A stretch of DNA of 64,000 nucleotides from Lasiosphaeria ovina (Eukaryota > Ascomycota > Sordariomycetes > Sordariales > Lasiosphaeriaceae). The position numbers and the translations under genes are program-made. Positions 20,530-30,689 of this stretch are shown here, piece by piece. Each line of letters begins with the position of its first letter. Within the stretch, counting starts at the first letter, position 1. The notes below the pieces were generated by a model that had not been told where the DNA came from, searched no databases, and saw only the letters and a list, made by a program, of their open reading frames with translations. The stretch covers positions 372,001 to 436,000 of the forward strand of contig JAULSN010000014.1 of the NCBI GenBank assembly GCA_033439765.1, written 5' to 3'.

Positions 20530-20743
20530 GGGCCGATCAGCGTTGCAACAAGAGTTCCTCTCCTGCATTGAGCATGTACGCCAAAAGGCGATGAAAGAAA
20601 GCATGGTACAGTCTGCCTCCAAGAAGACGGGAATTTGGCCACTCAATGCCGAGTTGGTATTGTGTGAGCTACGCAAAAGGGTGGCACAAAGGACAGCCTC
20701 TTTCTTGCCGGGCCCGGTTCATCGCCATTCACAACGCCGGTAA
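20530..20743 (+). pseudogene. Pogo/Fot-type transposase C-terminal fragment
   Basis: The frame reads EHVRQKAMKESMVQSASKKT then GIWPLNAELVLCEL. The pattern I.saf.kTGI.P.N...V...L is the hallmark after the DDE domain in fungal pogo-type transposases. Only this tail remains, with no ATG start. The motif AGGCCTCTATAGGGGCCGATC just upstream recurs at 4.5 kb. Confidence 0.5.
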
Positions 20744-21097
20744 CCATTCTGCGCAGTTCTCACAGGTCGCCGAGACGCTGGGAAGAGGGAAAGCCCGGGC
20801 TTAGATGCTTCCTTTGTTCATAATGCCCGGCGTTTTATTAAAGGGACTCTAATCAGTACAACTGAGCTGGTCCAAACAAAACAGGACCTAGGGACCTCTG
20901 AGTTGCCGCCTTTGGCTAGTGGCGGTGGCGGTGGCGGCGTGCCGGACAAAGCCAAGGGCAGGGGCAAGGACAAGGAGGGCGGTTTGGTTGCGTACAAATC
21001 TGAACAAAGCCCGCGCTTTCTCTCTTTCGCAGGAGGAGGACGGACCATTGCGCGTCTTACCATCACCTCTACCATCGCCGTCGCCGTCGCCGCCGCC

Positions 21098-22363
21098 ATG
21101 GCTGCCAGGATCCGATTGGCCGTTGCTGCTGCCGCGGCTGCGGCTGCGGCTGCTGCTGATGGAGATGGAGATGGAGATGTGCCCGGCATGAATACACTTC
21201 CACCTCACCGGCTTACACGAAAGAACTTGGCTCGCCTCGACCTTCTTAACGGCCATACCTGGAGGAAGAAGGATCATAATAAGGATAAGAACAGCGCTTA
21301 CATCTTCGAGGACGATAGCGATAGCGATACGATAGACCCGGACAGGATCTCCACGACGAGTACTGGCTTTGCACCAAAGGCGTACGAGAACGGTATCTTG
21401 GACCCTATCGCCTCGAATCTACCACAAGACGCCAGTACTACCCGTAATATCCACCATCACCGCCGTACTAGTAGTACCCAGCCGTCAGAGCGTGAATATT
21501 AGAGATTTTGTAATGGGATGGCCCGCTCCAGGACCGAAGCTGACGTATCCTTTTTAATGGACTTGTACGTGATGAAAGACTACGATCTGCCATATACTTC
21601 AATACGCAATGCAACTATCACAAACACTCCCAGCCAAGATAGCCGAGATTTCAACTACGGTTTATCCGACCCTCGTCCTAATATCTTGCAAGGCATCAGT
21701 GTACAGGATCTCCCAAGTCACCTACAGCATCACAGCCTCTATAGGGAGGAGCCCGGCCTTGCTTTCAGCCACTTGGCTATCGAATTCAAGAAAAGAGACG
21801 GCAATCTCCACCAGGCGACATACCAGGCTGCGTACTACGGCGCCGTCCTGGTCCACGCACGGGCCCGGGCTCTTGCCGAGGCCAGGGCCAACGGTACTGG
21901 TACTGCCTCCACCGCTACCCTGGACAAGGCCGCCGCCGAGACGGCCGTCCTCACCTGCGTGACCGACGGCCAGGTTGCCGCCGTGTACCGCCACCACCAC
22001 TGCTCCCGTGACGGGCGGTACCACCAGACCCTGGTGGCGCGCGAGAGCCTGCTTTCCCACCCCAACCGAGGTCGCGAGCTGATCCGGAACGCGCAGGACT
22101 TTGCACGGCGCAAGGCTTACCAGCTGGCTCGTCTGATGGGCGCCGACTTGAAGGAGGAGGAGGAGGAGGACGGCGCCGTCCCGGTCCGCGCACGGGAGCG
22201 GGCTCTTGTTACCGAGGTGGCCAGGGGGGCCAAGACGCCAGACGGCACTGCCGCTGCCCTGGACAAGGCCGCCGCCGCCGCCGCCGCCGCCGAGACTTCG
22301 GGCCCCCCCACCGGGTCTAGCCTGTATTTCGCCAGTTCACCCGTACCATGGTCGGTACGCTGA
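21098..22363 (+). pseudogene. Fungal PD-(D/E)XK nuclease-like protein, copy 2, one in-frame amber
   Basis: This copy is inverted relative to that at 9,602. It runs in one frame from MAARIRLAVA (21,098) to the stop at 22,361-22,363, except for a TAG at 21,500-21,502 where copy 1 has Gln in AYQRFCNR. All conserved blocks are present: YGLSDPRPNILQG, LAFSHLAIEFKKRDGNL, ATYQAAYYGAVLVHARARAL. The His/Asn repeat is nearly absent. The C-terminus has an extra ~45 residues that duplicate an internal segment (GAVPVRARERALV...TPDGTAAALDKAAA). CAG to TAG is the change expected from RIP. The remaining open frame may still be recent. Confidence 0.65.
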
Positions 22364-22795
22364 AAGAGGCCGTCTGCATCCATCTACGCTACTCCCTGGC
22401 CCAAGTTTCCCGTCGTCTCTTCTTTCTTGGCAGCCCTCTTCTTCGGCTTGGCAGGAGAGTCAATCTCTGGGCAATCCTCGTAGCGGCATGTTCTGTCTCT
22501 GACAATAAAGCCCCTGATCAACTCCTCACCCCGTCGGTTGCCAAACATGTTAGTTTTTGGGGATCAAATTCCAACTAAATACGGATACAAAAAATACTTT
22601 TGAAGAGATATTTCCCATTGGCCTCTCTGCCCGGGAAAAATCTCCGACTGCTAGGCTTCGTTCGGCATGCCGCCGTTGACGTCGTTAACGCAGCAAAAAA
22701 AAAAAAAAAAAAAAAAAAAATGTAAACCATCACTCCACATCAGCAAACAGCCCCGAATCCTTTTATATAGCGACACTTGCCTGCCTCGACCGCCA
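22364..22795. other. No gene; A26 tract
   Basis: A run of 26 A lies at 22,695-22,720. A TATATA box at about 22,765 precedes a possible start at 22,796. Confidence 0.35.
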
Positions 22796-22991
22796 ATGCC
22801 GCGCGCGCGACCACCTCCACACAGGAGGAGAGGACGCGAACTCGTGCCCCATCGGGCTAAAAGAGGCGCACGGCGAACAACTCGCGCTGGGACTGGAGGA
22901 GCAGCAGTAGCCGCCGCCGCCGCCGCGGGAACAGCAGCCGCAGGAACAGCAGCCGCAGCTGCAGCAGCAGCGCCGCCGTCAGGATGAGCAG

Positions 22992-23173
22992 GTGGAGCAG
23001 CAGCACCACGGGCAGGAGGAGCAGGCGCATCAGCAGCGCCGCCAGCAGGAGGACCAGGCGGATCAGCAGCACCGCCAGCAGCTGGAGCAGGCGGAGCAGC
23101 AGCACCACTATCCAGAGGAGCAGGCGGGGCCGGTAGAGGACCGGCAGGAGGAGGAGCAGGCCGAGCAGCCAGG

Positions 23174-23207
<34 letters not shown>

Positions 23208-23321
23208 CTTCTCGGCGGCGGCAGCAGCAGCAGCTTCGTTCCCATAGGGGCCGGGCAGATTCAGAGTCAGTTCTCACTGCGGCGGGCGTTGCGAACAAGC
23301 AGCGATGGGGCGCCGTGGTGA
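22992..23321 (+). CDS. Gln/Glu-rich low-complexity ORF
   Basis: The frame is dominated by EEQAxQQ and a Q10 run, ending FVPIGAGQIQSQFSLRRALR. The same frame continues upstream into EEQQ|stop|PPPPREQQPQEQQPQ; the stop at 22,908-22,910 is TAG in a CAG run, so an earlier start may have been lost by C-to-T change. The rest may be a GC-rich repeat rather than a gene. No domain is seen. Confidence 0.25.
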
Positions 23322-23926
23322 GCTGCATACCTAGGTATAGGGGCTCGAAAAGGTCTCGCCTGTTGCCGGGCCCCCGGTGGAAGAAGAAGAAGAAGCCGCA
23401 GATTCTTTTTCTCCCTCTCCTGCCGAAACTTTGCCGACAGACGGTAGGCCCTTGTCTGTTTTCCGAGTTCTTTCTGGAACGTGGACGTGAAGTTTTGCGA
23501 GTGCGAGCGTGAGTGACTCGGTTCGGGGTATCTGGGGGGGGGGTGGGGGTGGTCTTGACTTGGGGGGGAGGAAAAGAGGTTGCCGTGGCTTCCTGTCAAG
23601 CAGTTTACATAGTACTGTTAAGTTTTTCCCACCACATAAAGTACCCCGGAACTGACAGCGGTTCCGCGCTAGCGATACTGTGGCAGGAATCTGGCCGAGG
23701 GACCAGGCCAGCATGTGAGGTCATGAAGTCGAATAAGGGTCCCAACTCTTAACCTTTCCTACTAAAAGTGCCAAGGTTTTCCGTTACCCGGAGAATGCTC
23801 CTGGGGCACCACGAGCGGGCCGAGGTTGAACGTGAGGTTAAGTTCAAAAACGTGGGGATGGGGATGGGGACGGGGTTGAATCCCGAAGCCCCGAGAGCCC
23901 GCCCGTGTGATGGTGGTGGCAAGGTC
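23322..23926. other. No gene seen
   Basis: Contains G-rich tracts at 23,537-23,575 and an LTR-like stretch of no recognisable family. Confidence 0.3.
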
Positions 23927-23990
23927 CGGTCCTCACCTGCGTGACGTGACCGACGGCCAGGCTTGCCGAGGTTGTACCGCCACCACCACC
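23927..23990 (+). pseudogene. Third PD-(D/E)XK gene fragment
   Basis: GTCCTCACCTGCGTGAC, then a duplicated GTGAC, then CGACGGCCAGG..TTG..GTACCGCCACCACCACC. This corresponds to VLTCVTDGQVA(D/A)VYRHHH of the two longer copies. The 5-bp duplication shifts the frame. It is directly followed by the GAGTCGCTC minisatellite. Confidence 0.55.
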
Positions 23991-24002
23991 AGCTGACATA
24001 TT

Positions 24003-24215
24003 CTGAGTGTCTTTTTCTGTTTTGGAGTCGCTCGTTCGTGTCTGTTGCTTGCATATTCCGAGTGTCTTTTTTGTGTTGCAGTCGCTTCTTCGTGTCTGTT
24101 GCTTGCATATTCCGAGCGTCTTTTTTGTTTTGCAGTCGCTCGTTCGTGTCTGTTGCTTGCATACAGAAGGCAGTGCTTTTGTTTATTTTGGGGTCGCTCG
24201 TCCGTGTTTGTTTCA
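24003..24215. repeat. Minisatellite (TTTTGGAGTCGCTCGTTCGTGTCTGTTGCTTGCATA units)
   Basis: Four ~50-bp units, the reverse orientation of the array at 9,255-9,545, with the same order relative to the PD-(D/E)XK sequence. Confidence 0.6.
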
Positions 24216-24637
24216 GGGGGTACTAAACCCCACCCCCGACGCATCACCCGAGCAGCGGATCCCCCCTTTTTGCACCAAAACACTACAACTTTGAACAACG
24301 ACTGTATAGTCAATTTTGAAGCCATTCGCAAGCCAGATACGGCAAAATGTAGCCAGTTGAATGCTTGATTATCGTAGCGAGCTGGCCTGCGTGTTTCGCG
24401 GCCAGCGTAAGAGAAGGCAGGTACGCCTGATCAAGGTGGTCACGACGAATGCAAGATGCAAGGCGAGCAATGACTGGTATTGGCCCAAGACTGCAGCCTC
24501 GCCCTCGCAGAGGAAGGTGGGCGAGGGCCGCTGCTCATGTACATAGTTGGTGGTTCAATCCAACACATGCTTGCGGGTGCTTAATGCCACAGCTTGGAGC
24601 CACAGAGTGGCTCCAAGCGTCTTGGCCAGCCAGCCCT

Positions 24638-24832
24638 CTCGAGCGCGGCGAGCAGCCCGCCGCTTCATGTCTGGAGGGCCGCCAGAGGCAAAGGAGGGCG
24701 GGAGGGAAGAATAAAAAAAGGTCTTGCCCTCTGGCCTGTCTCCGTGTCTGGTGGATTGGTTCTGTTTTGCTTCGCTTTGCCTCCGGCGGCCCTCCAGACA
24801 TGAAGCGGCGGGCTGCTCGCTGCCCCTGGCAA
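24638..24832. mobile_element. Foldback element, divergent copy
   Basis: Terminal inverted repeats of about 48 bp contain GCGAGCAGCCCGCCGCTTCA and GGAGGGCCGCC(A/G)GAGGCAAA. Interior carries AGGGAAGAATAAAAAAAG. A separate perfect hairpin, GCTTGGAGCCAC-AGA-GTGGCTCCAAGC, sits just outside (24,592-24,618). No coding content. Confidence 0.55.
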
Positions 24833-25078
24833 CTGCATGCAGTGCTTGGCGTGCTCTTTCCGTTGCACGTAATCTGGATTGACTGAGCATTGGATTGTCT
24901 GGTTAGGTAGGTCTAAAATACAGGTCAAAGAATGCCGTAGAAATGAACGAATCTCCCGTCTAAGGGATGCAGTCGGACTGAGGGCATTCCGAACGTAAGG
25001 GCGGCTGCAAGGGAAAGAAAGAAAAACAGTTAATTCTGTAAGCAAGGGTCATTTTTGGCGACAAGTTTTATATATCCT
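24833..25078. repeat. Dispersed leader module
   Basis: Holds the reverse of AGACCGATCTAATCAGACAATT (also at 31,225-31,275 and 33,168-33,210) and a copy of the 3,290-3,500 module. No gene. Confidence 0.4.
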
Positions 25079-25327
25079 TCAACAAGTGCACGAATAGTAA
25101 TACACACAACCGCCCCACGCCCGGTACTTCCTACGCTGGTACTGTATGAGGTTCTTGATATCCCCCATATCCATCTCCACGTTGGCTATCCTCGCGACCT
25201 CAACCTTCGATGGTGTCCCAGACGTCGGCGTGGTCGGCCATGGTTCTCGCTCGGGGTACCATGCACCAACCACCCCCCAACGGATCACCCTAGCAGCGGA
25301 TCGCCTTTCTATACCAAAACACCACAT
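25079..25327 (-). pseudogene. Myb/SANT-like family fragment
   Basis: The minus-strand frame includes VARIANVEMDMGDIKNLIQY and QRRKYRAW, matching IASRAGLEISFKEVRSLMQTQRKRYRLW of the intact gene at 55,650. Nothing of the N-terminal proline-rich part or the second exon is present. The adjacent 25,255-25,380 is duplicated at 24,217-24,340. Confidence 0.45.
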
Positions 25328-25379
25328 ATTTGAACAACTGCAACCTAGTCAATCATGAAGCTATTCGCAAGCAGAGAAT

Positions 25380-26390
25380 TGAAATAGTTGGGTAATTGCA
25401 TGTCGTTTTATTTCGAGCTAGATTTGTTAGCGCATACGTCTCGGCAAACCGATCACACTCGGGGCCGGCACCAAGCTCACAAGAGCGAAAGCGCATCTCG
25501 AGGGACCCCCGCTCCGCCAAAGGAGCCTTGTAAGAAGGTGGAGTCTGATTCGGCTCCCGAAAAGTATTGGGATGCGAGATGAAGATGAAGACGAAGAGCG
25601 GGATGACGATTTGGGAGCAGACGAGGACAGTCAAGATCATGCAATGGACAGAGTCGAGATGCACGCCATGGATTGCTCCGAGTTTTTTTGTTGTAATTTC
25701 TAGCTCTGCGAGACCTGTCAGCAAGGAGATGCGCGCGAATGCAGAGGCAGCATGGACACTCCACGCACGCAGTTCTCCCAATTAGAGCACGGACCTGCTA
25801 GCAGTCTTGGCGCTGACATAACCTTCACCTCTTCGCTAGGCCAGGGAAATGGGCACGCGCGCATGCGGGAGATCACCGACTCCAAAATTGGGGTGTTACA
25901 AGCACCAAGTGCGGGCCAATCCGCCGACAGGGCACCATCACGATTTCCCGGCATGCAGGCGGGAGATGCAACAGCCCCCAAAGATGGGGCATGTGCGGGC
26001 CAACCCGCTCACAGGGGTCACTGCACGCAGCACTTCCCTTCTCCACCTCGCTGAAAGGAAGCCAGACGGGGGACCGCGCTGCCTGTCCCGTTCCGGCCAA
26101 AACCTTCTGACAAAGCACAAAGCCCGCGGCTGTAGTTTCTCTGCGCTGCCTGTTCCCTGTGCTTCCAGTTTCACCCCCGTCACCCGTTTCTCTGCCGTTC
26201 CTCTGCGCTGCCTGTTTCTCTGCCCTCCCAGTTCCACCCCCGTCTCCACTTTCTCTGTACTTTGAGTTCTGCCGTCACCCGTGTCTGAACCTTACCACCG
26301 CCACGCAAGATCAAAGTTTCCGCCCAGGGCACATAAAGAGCACCAAATGTCTGGCTGCACCCCCGGCACTACTTTCTCTGCCGTTCCTCT
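25380..26390. other. No confident gene
   Basis: Acidic coding-like stretch near 25,572-25,690 (GMRDEDEDEERDDDLGADED) without a start or family. Region 26,030-26,300 holds repeats of TTTCTCTGC(G/C)(C/G)TGCC shared with 12,460-12,680. Confidence 0.3.
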
Positions 26391-26394
26391 GCGC

Positions 26395-26860
26395 TTCCAG
26401 TTTCTCTGTACTTTTACTACACAAAAAAAGACAAGACCACGCAAATCTCACAGAATCTCTCTCCCCCGCCTATCCGGTCTGATCTGGAAGCACCCTCTAT
26501 CTCACACACGCTTCGCCACCGAAGCACCCGCCAAACAATCACAATACGCTATACGGGCAAGAAGAACCCGTCCCGCCCGTCACCACTTTCTCTGCGGCTT
26601 CGGTTCTACCCGCGGCACCACTTTCTCTGCCGTTCCCGTTCCTCTGCGCTTCCAGCTTCTCTGTACTTTTCCTTCTACCCAGGAGATTCACCACTGCGCA
26701 AAAAAAGACAAGACCACGCAAATCTCACAGCATCTCTGATCTGGAAGCACCCTTCATCTCACACACGCTTCGCCACCCAAGCACCCGCCAAATAATCACA
26801 ATACACGATACGGGCAAGAAGAACCCGTCCCGCCCGTCACCACTTTCTCTGCGGTTTGGC
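26395..26860. repeat. Tandem duplication, ~258-bp period
   Basis: CAAGAAGAACCCGTCCCGCC, AAAAAAAGACAAGACCACGC and CTCACACACGCTTCGCCACC each occur twice about 258 bp apart. The unit lies upstream of the gene at 27,071 and may be a promoter-side duplication. Confidence 0.55.
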
Positions 26861-27070
26861 CAAGACGATCCCGACCAAGCCCGTGCGCGGCCAGCATTTA
26901 AAAAGAGGTACGCACGGCAGCAGCACAAGCCAGCCAGCATTTTTGGCATCTCCCCTCTCTTTCTCTGCACTGCTCGTCTCTCCCCGGCCGCTGTCCCTTC
27001 CCGGACACGGCGACTCCTGACCCCGACGGGCAATTGCTGATCTCGACGGGCAGTGGCAGCCTCGACCGCA

Positions 27071-27412
27071 ATGCAGCAGCAGCTGCGTCGCTCGGCCAGC
27101 GACAGCAACGGCTTCGCTCCTCCTCGGCGGGTTTCCAGATCCCGCCGCCCCCGCCCTGGTGCCCATCGGCAGGGACCTCAAATGCCAAGAGAGATGCGAG
27201 GACCTTTCAGAGACATGCATCTCATGTTGCCCTTTGGCTCGGCCGAAGGGGACCGTCGACGCCATGTTCCCCGTCGGTCTGGTCGCCGCGGCCGGGCTTG
27301 CATTTATGACCACGACGAGGACTGCCGCCGAGTGGCCCGGGCTGTCGATGACATCTGCGGCCACTCCTTCTGGAGCCAGGCCAGTCTAGTAGACAACATG
27401 GGGGGAGGCTGA
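27071..27412 (+). CDS. Hypothetical basic protein, paralogue of 12,778
   Basis: From MQQQLRRSASDSNGFAPPRR the frame runs 113 residues to the stop at 27,410-27,412, ending FWSQASLVDNMGGG. It shares its first ~40 residues with the 12,778 ORF and is preceded by the same upstream segment. A downstream frame (27,409-27,520; IEYEYEQIKKVFQLVTNTIP) could be a second exon. No known domain; function unknown. Confidence 0.35.
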   Translation: MQQQLRRSASDSNGFAPPRRVSRSRRPRPGAHRQGPQMPREMRGPFRDMHLMLPFGSAEGDRRRHVPRRSGRRGRACIYDHDEDCRRVARAVDDICGHSFWSQASLVDNMGGG

Positions 27413-27509
27413 AGGGGAACGTCAGCGAGGAGAGGCTGAAGAGGAACGTCATAGAGTACGAGTACGAGCAAATCAAGAAGGTCTTCCAGCTCGTCACCAA
27501 TACGATTCC

Positions 27510-27612
27510 AGAGATGAACTAGAGAGGATTTCCCCCCGGTGCTACTGGATAGCGTCTCTTTAGCGTCTCTTCAAAGATCATACTTTCTACCACCACCTAG
27601 GTGAAGCGGTCC
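27510..27612. repeat. Repeat shared with 6,060-6,160
   Basis: ACTAGAGAGGATTT, TAG(A/C)GTCTCTTCA and TACCACCACCTAGG recur in order at 6,065-6,155, next to the MITE flank. Confidence 0.4.
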
Positions 27613-27620
27613 TTAAATAA
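27613..27620 (+). promoter_or_regulatory. TATA-like element
   Basis: TTAAATAA followed by a CT-rich segment, about 250 bp before the ATG at 27,872. Confidence 0.3.
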
Positions 27621-27871
27621 GGACTCTCCCTCGCGCCCGACCTCCTCAAGGACTTTCCCCGACCAATCTTCATGAAAAACTCGGTCTTGACCAGAGACAC
27701 ACAACTCCGACCGTCGCTGCCCGCAAATCAACCAGATCTTCCAGTCCTATCCTACCTACTCGATCAAGCCACCGTAAGTCAATCTCCAGTTCGCGGTCGT
27801 CTCTCTTCAATCGAGCAGCGACCTAGCGCCCAGTCCTGTCCTACAGCAACCAAGCAATTTCGGCCGCCACG

Positions 27872-27973
27872 ATGAGCGCCGCACCATCATCCAACCCCCC
27901 GGCATCGCCGCCGTCTCCCGCCCCCGCATCACCGCCTTCGCCCGGTGGTGAGCGCTATGCTGTGCTAGGGTGA
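27872..27973 (+). pseudogene. 5' end of a truncated gene
   Basis: ATG in a good context starts MSAAPSSNPPASPPSPAPAS, then stops after 33 residues. CGCCCGGTGGTGAGCGC at about 27,937 recurs at about 28,106, directly before the MULE end at 28,123, so the gene was probably rearranged here. The Pro/Ser-rich N-terminus names no family. Confidence 0.3.
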
Positions 27974-28122
27974 AGACGGTGGCTATGCGAGAGAGAAGAA
28001 AGAGCAAGAGATGTTTTTTTTCGTGCGCGACAGGCTGAGGGTGAAGAAGGCTGCTGGTAGCCTTCGGAGAATCAGGAATGAAGGAGCCGATTGGGCAAGA
28101 AGCCGCCCGGTGGTGAGCGCAT

Positions 28123-28990
28123 CCCAACTTCAGATCAATTAGCCACATACGGCCGCACCACAATTACACCACATTTAACACTATTCGCATATAGGGCAGG
28201 CCGCGCAGGCCAAATCGTTCATTTCCGCAATAAAGGCCAAGGGCTTTACCTGTGTTGTTGCTTACCTAACAGACCCAAAAATGCAATAAAAACCTGTCCT
28301 GCCTAGGCATCCTCAGGATCTCTGCTTTGCTGCGCTTCATATGCTGCAGCCAAGGCCCTCGTGGTATAACGGGTTGCTGCACCGCGTGTAGATGCCTTTG
28401 TAATGCCTCCTCGGGCCCTGTGCGCCGTGGGCGTTGGAGTTGGAGCAGGCGCCCCAGATGAAGCTATTACATAACAGGGACATTTTGGAATGGCGCGTTT
28501 ACGGGTGTTGATCTACGCCAAGAACGGCCTAGTGCTTACATGCTAGACAGCGGCATTTAACTGTCATTGGCAGGGCATTCCGCCCTTCTTTCTTCCTACT
28601 ACATTATATTATGTTCTACCCTCTTCTTGACCTCGCTGAATGCAGCAGAAGCCCGAGACGTAGATGCCCGCGATGCCGAGGCAACACGGCCGCCCCGGCT
28701 GCCAGGACCTCCCTTCGTTGCCCGGGTTTCCTGCGCCTTGCCCCGGTTACCGCCGCGACCGCCGCGAGCAGGCGGGGGTGCCGTGAGGCCATTCACCGTT
28801 CGTTGTGCCTGCGCAGGGGCGTTGTCCCTGGTGTTTTCCTAGCCCCTGTTGAGGGAGCCCGTATGTCGGGTGTGAGGTAAAAAGGGTCGTCGTCGACGGC
28901 CAAATCGGCGCGCGCGCTCATTCTATTGCTCAATTGATGATGATATGTCAGTTTTAGTGTTTGTGGAACTAGCGATGGCCTCAGTTGCAA
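28123..28990 (-). mobile_element. Internally deleted MULE derivative
   Basis: On the minus strand the segment starts with the MULE N-terminus (MSARADLAVDDDPFYLTPDI, matching 38,459). It passes within about 20 residues into the C-terminal patch (NGLTAPPPARGGRGGNRGKA) and ends with the MULE 3' terminus GATCTGAAGTTGGGATGC at 28,123. The FAR1-like and DDE regions are missing. This is what a non-autonomous derivative should look like. Confidence 0.55.
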
Positions 28991-29017
28991 GTAAAAATTT
29001 AGCTAAGTCTGGAGGCC

Positions 29018-29035
29018 GGGGGGGGGGGGGGGGGG
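29018..29035. repeat. G18 homopolymer
   Basis: Eighteen consecutive G. It adjoins the 5' end of the deleted MULE copy; its length may be uncertain in assembly. Confidence 0.8.
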
Positions 29036-29259
29036 TTCCTAGCACCGGGCCCAGTTGAGCGGGTTGGCCATTAATCTAGAGTGCGTCTCCTAATACTGTC
29101 AAATCGTCCCCGCATACTGTACGTACACAGGCGCCCAAGCGTTACAGCTCACCGCCCAGGAAATTACCACCTTTTACACCCAAAATTACCGCATTCGCTG
29201 GCTGGCCCGCTCTAAGCGCTGGCAACGCAGTTGTACCGCAATTGCACCTCGCCGTCGTC

Positions 29260-29945
29260 GCCAACGTCAACGCACTTCCGAATGCGGTAATTTGGGCGGT
29301 CGATATATATATACGGCGATGACTGCTTTTTGCTCAGGACCGAAAATTGCTTTGGGTCTCAATAGGATGAAGTCCCGGTCGCTCGGCGGATGACTTATAT
29401 GCTCTGTATGCTCGGGATGAAGCTCAAAGGTCCATTTCCTTCCGTTGGAAACGAGGGCTTTGGCTACTGCCTGCTATTCGCAGCCTCTGTGATCCGCGGT
29501 GGTTTTGTTCACTGTTGCCCTGGACTGTAGGACTCTTCCACGTCGGCAGCCAAAATCCACCCTAGTTGGACCGAAGTTCTTAACGTAATTAGAGGCTCGT
29601 AGTTTGACTGTATTGAAGAGGGCAGAAGCGGCCCAGTCGTTGAAATCCTCGATAAGATCATCGAGGTTGTCATATTTGGTATCGAAGAGCTTATGGCCGG
29701 CCGGTGGGTTCGAGAGTGGTGGTGGCGGCGACGCATTTTCATCGGGCGCATCGCTGAGATCGCCAAGGTCGCCAAAGTCGCTCAGATCGCTTAGATATTC
29801 AATAGCGGACATTTCTATCACTTAGTTAGTACTACGCGACGAAGTAAGCGATGAAGAAATGAGGCCATACCGATGCATCGATTGAATGTAGTGCCGACGA
29901 TGTTTTTTGGTGGTTCGGTTACGTTATGGTAAAAAGTGGTAAATT
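29260..29945 (-). mobile_element. MULE N-terminal fragment with FAR1-like domain
   Basis: From ATG 29,812 (minus) the frame gives MSAIEYLSDLSDFGDLGDLS, then KYDNLDDLIEDFNDWAASAL, VKNFGPTRVDFGCRRG, and after an in-frame TAG, QAVAKALVSNGRKWTFELHP. The C..kAva....ngkW...l.p.H.H pattern is the FAR1-type zinc-binding N-terminus of Mutator-like transposases. The DDE domain is absent; the fragment ends in the dispersed YRPPKLPHSEV... segment. Confidence 0.6.
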
Positions 29946-30289
29946 ACTACGCGGCAGAAAGTTGGATGTACCAGCGGGCGGGGCGTACGGCCAGGGTTAG
30001 GGTTATATGAGGTGAATTACAATATGCGGGGACGATTTGACAGTAGGAGACGCACTCTTTCTATGGGGGGAAATTATTGGAGCATAAATCGCTATATGTA
30101 GCAGTGTTATGTCATTTGGCGACCACGTGATCAAGCGACCATGTGGTCGTTGCATCACGTGATCATTTGATTCCGTAATTGCGCGCCACCCTTAGCTCGG
30201 CTCGATAGATCCATTAGCAGGTAGCAAGAATACATCGCTCTCACCACTTAACGTACCCATATGCTAACGATATTTTTTTGGTGTCAAAA
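29946..30289. other. No gene; CACGTG-rich palindromes
   Basis: Contains AGGGTTAGGGTTA at about 29,994 (two telomere-like units) and CGACCACGTGATCAAGCGACCATGTGGTCG (30,121-30,150), an imperfect palindrome. Confidence 0.3.
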
Positions 30290-30689
30290 CCTAGGCGCGG
30301 CCCAAGCGTCTTTGTACCTGCAGTCCGAGAAGACGTTCCTAGAGTCCGAAGAGACATCTTCAATTTTTTTTACCTGTAATTGAGGGATCGCCAAATCCAC
30401 CACAATCTTCCACATTTAACCAACGTACCACAGAATCGTCGATTGAGCTACAACAATAACAACGCGATTTTATCGCCACGCAAGTAGATGCGCAGCTTCA
30501 TTTTCAATCTACAAAACTAACTAGCGATAGAAAATGGCCCCGCGCAAGCCCCCGGCCGCATTTGACGACCCTTTTGCCCTCTCCGACCCTGATGAGCAAG
30601 ATCCCGATGAACAAGGCCCCGATGAGCAAGATGATCGCACGCCGCAACCCCCGCCGGCCAGTTCAGTATTGGTACGGCATGCCGTGTAG
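30290..30689 (+). mobile_element. MULE 5' leader and first 51 codons
   Basis: The leader (AATTGAGGGATCGCCAAATC, CAACAATAACAACGCGATTT, CTAGCGATAGAAAATG) matches that before 38,459. The ATG at 30,534 opens MAPRKPPAAFDDPFALSDPD, an Asp/Pro-rich N-terminus like MATRADSAVDDDPFYLAPDA. It stops at 30,687-30,689. Confidence 0.55.

Noticed and set aside
22651..23328. 225-codon minus-strand Ala/Pro-rich frame
   Set aside because: Antisense of the CAG/CAGGAG repeat; no start context or conservation.
28355..28400. tRNA-like text (TCGTGGTATAACGGG)
   Set aside because: No cloverleaf can be formed; the segment aligns to the MULE C-terminal coding region of other copies.
29994..30008. Interstitial telomere repeat (AGGGTTAGGGTTA)
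   Set aside because: Only two units, with no array; insufficient for a telomere or a fusion point.
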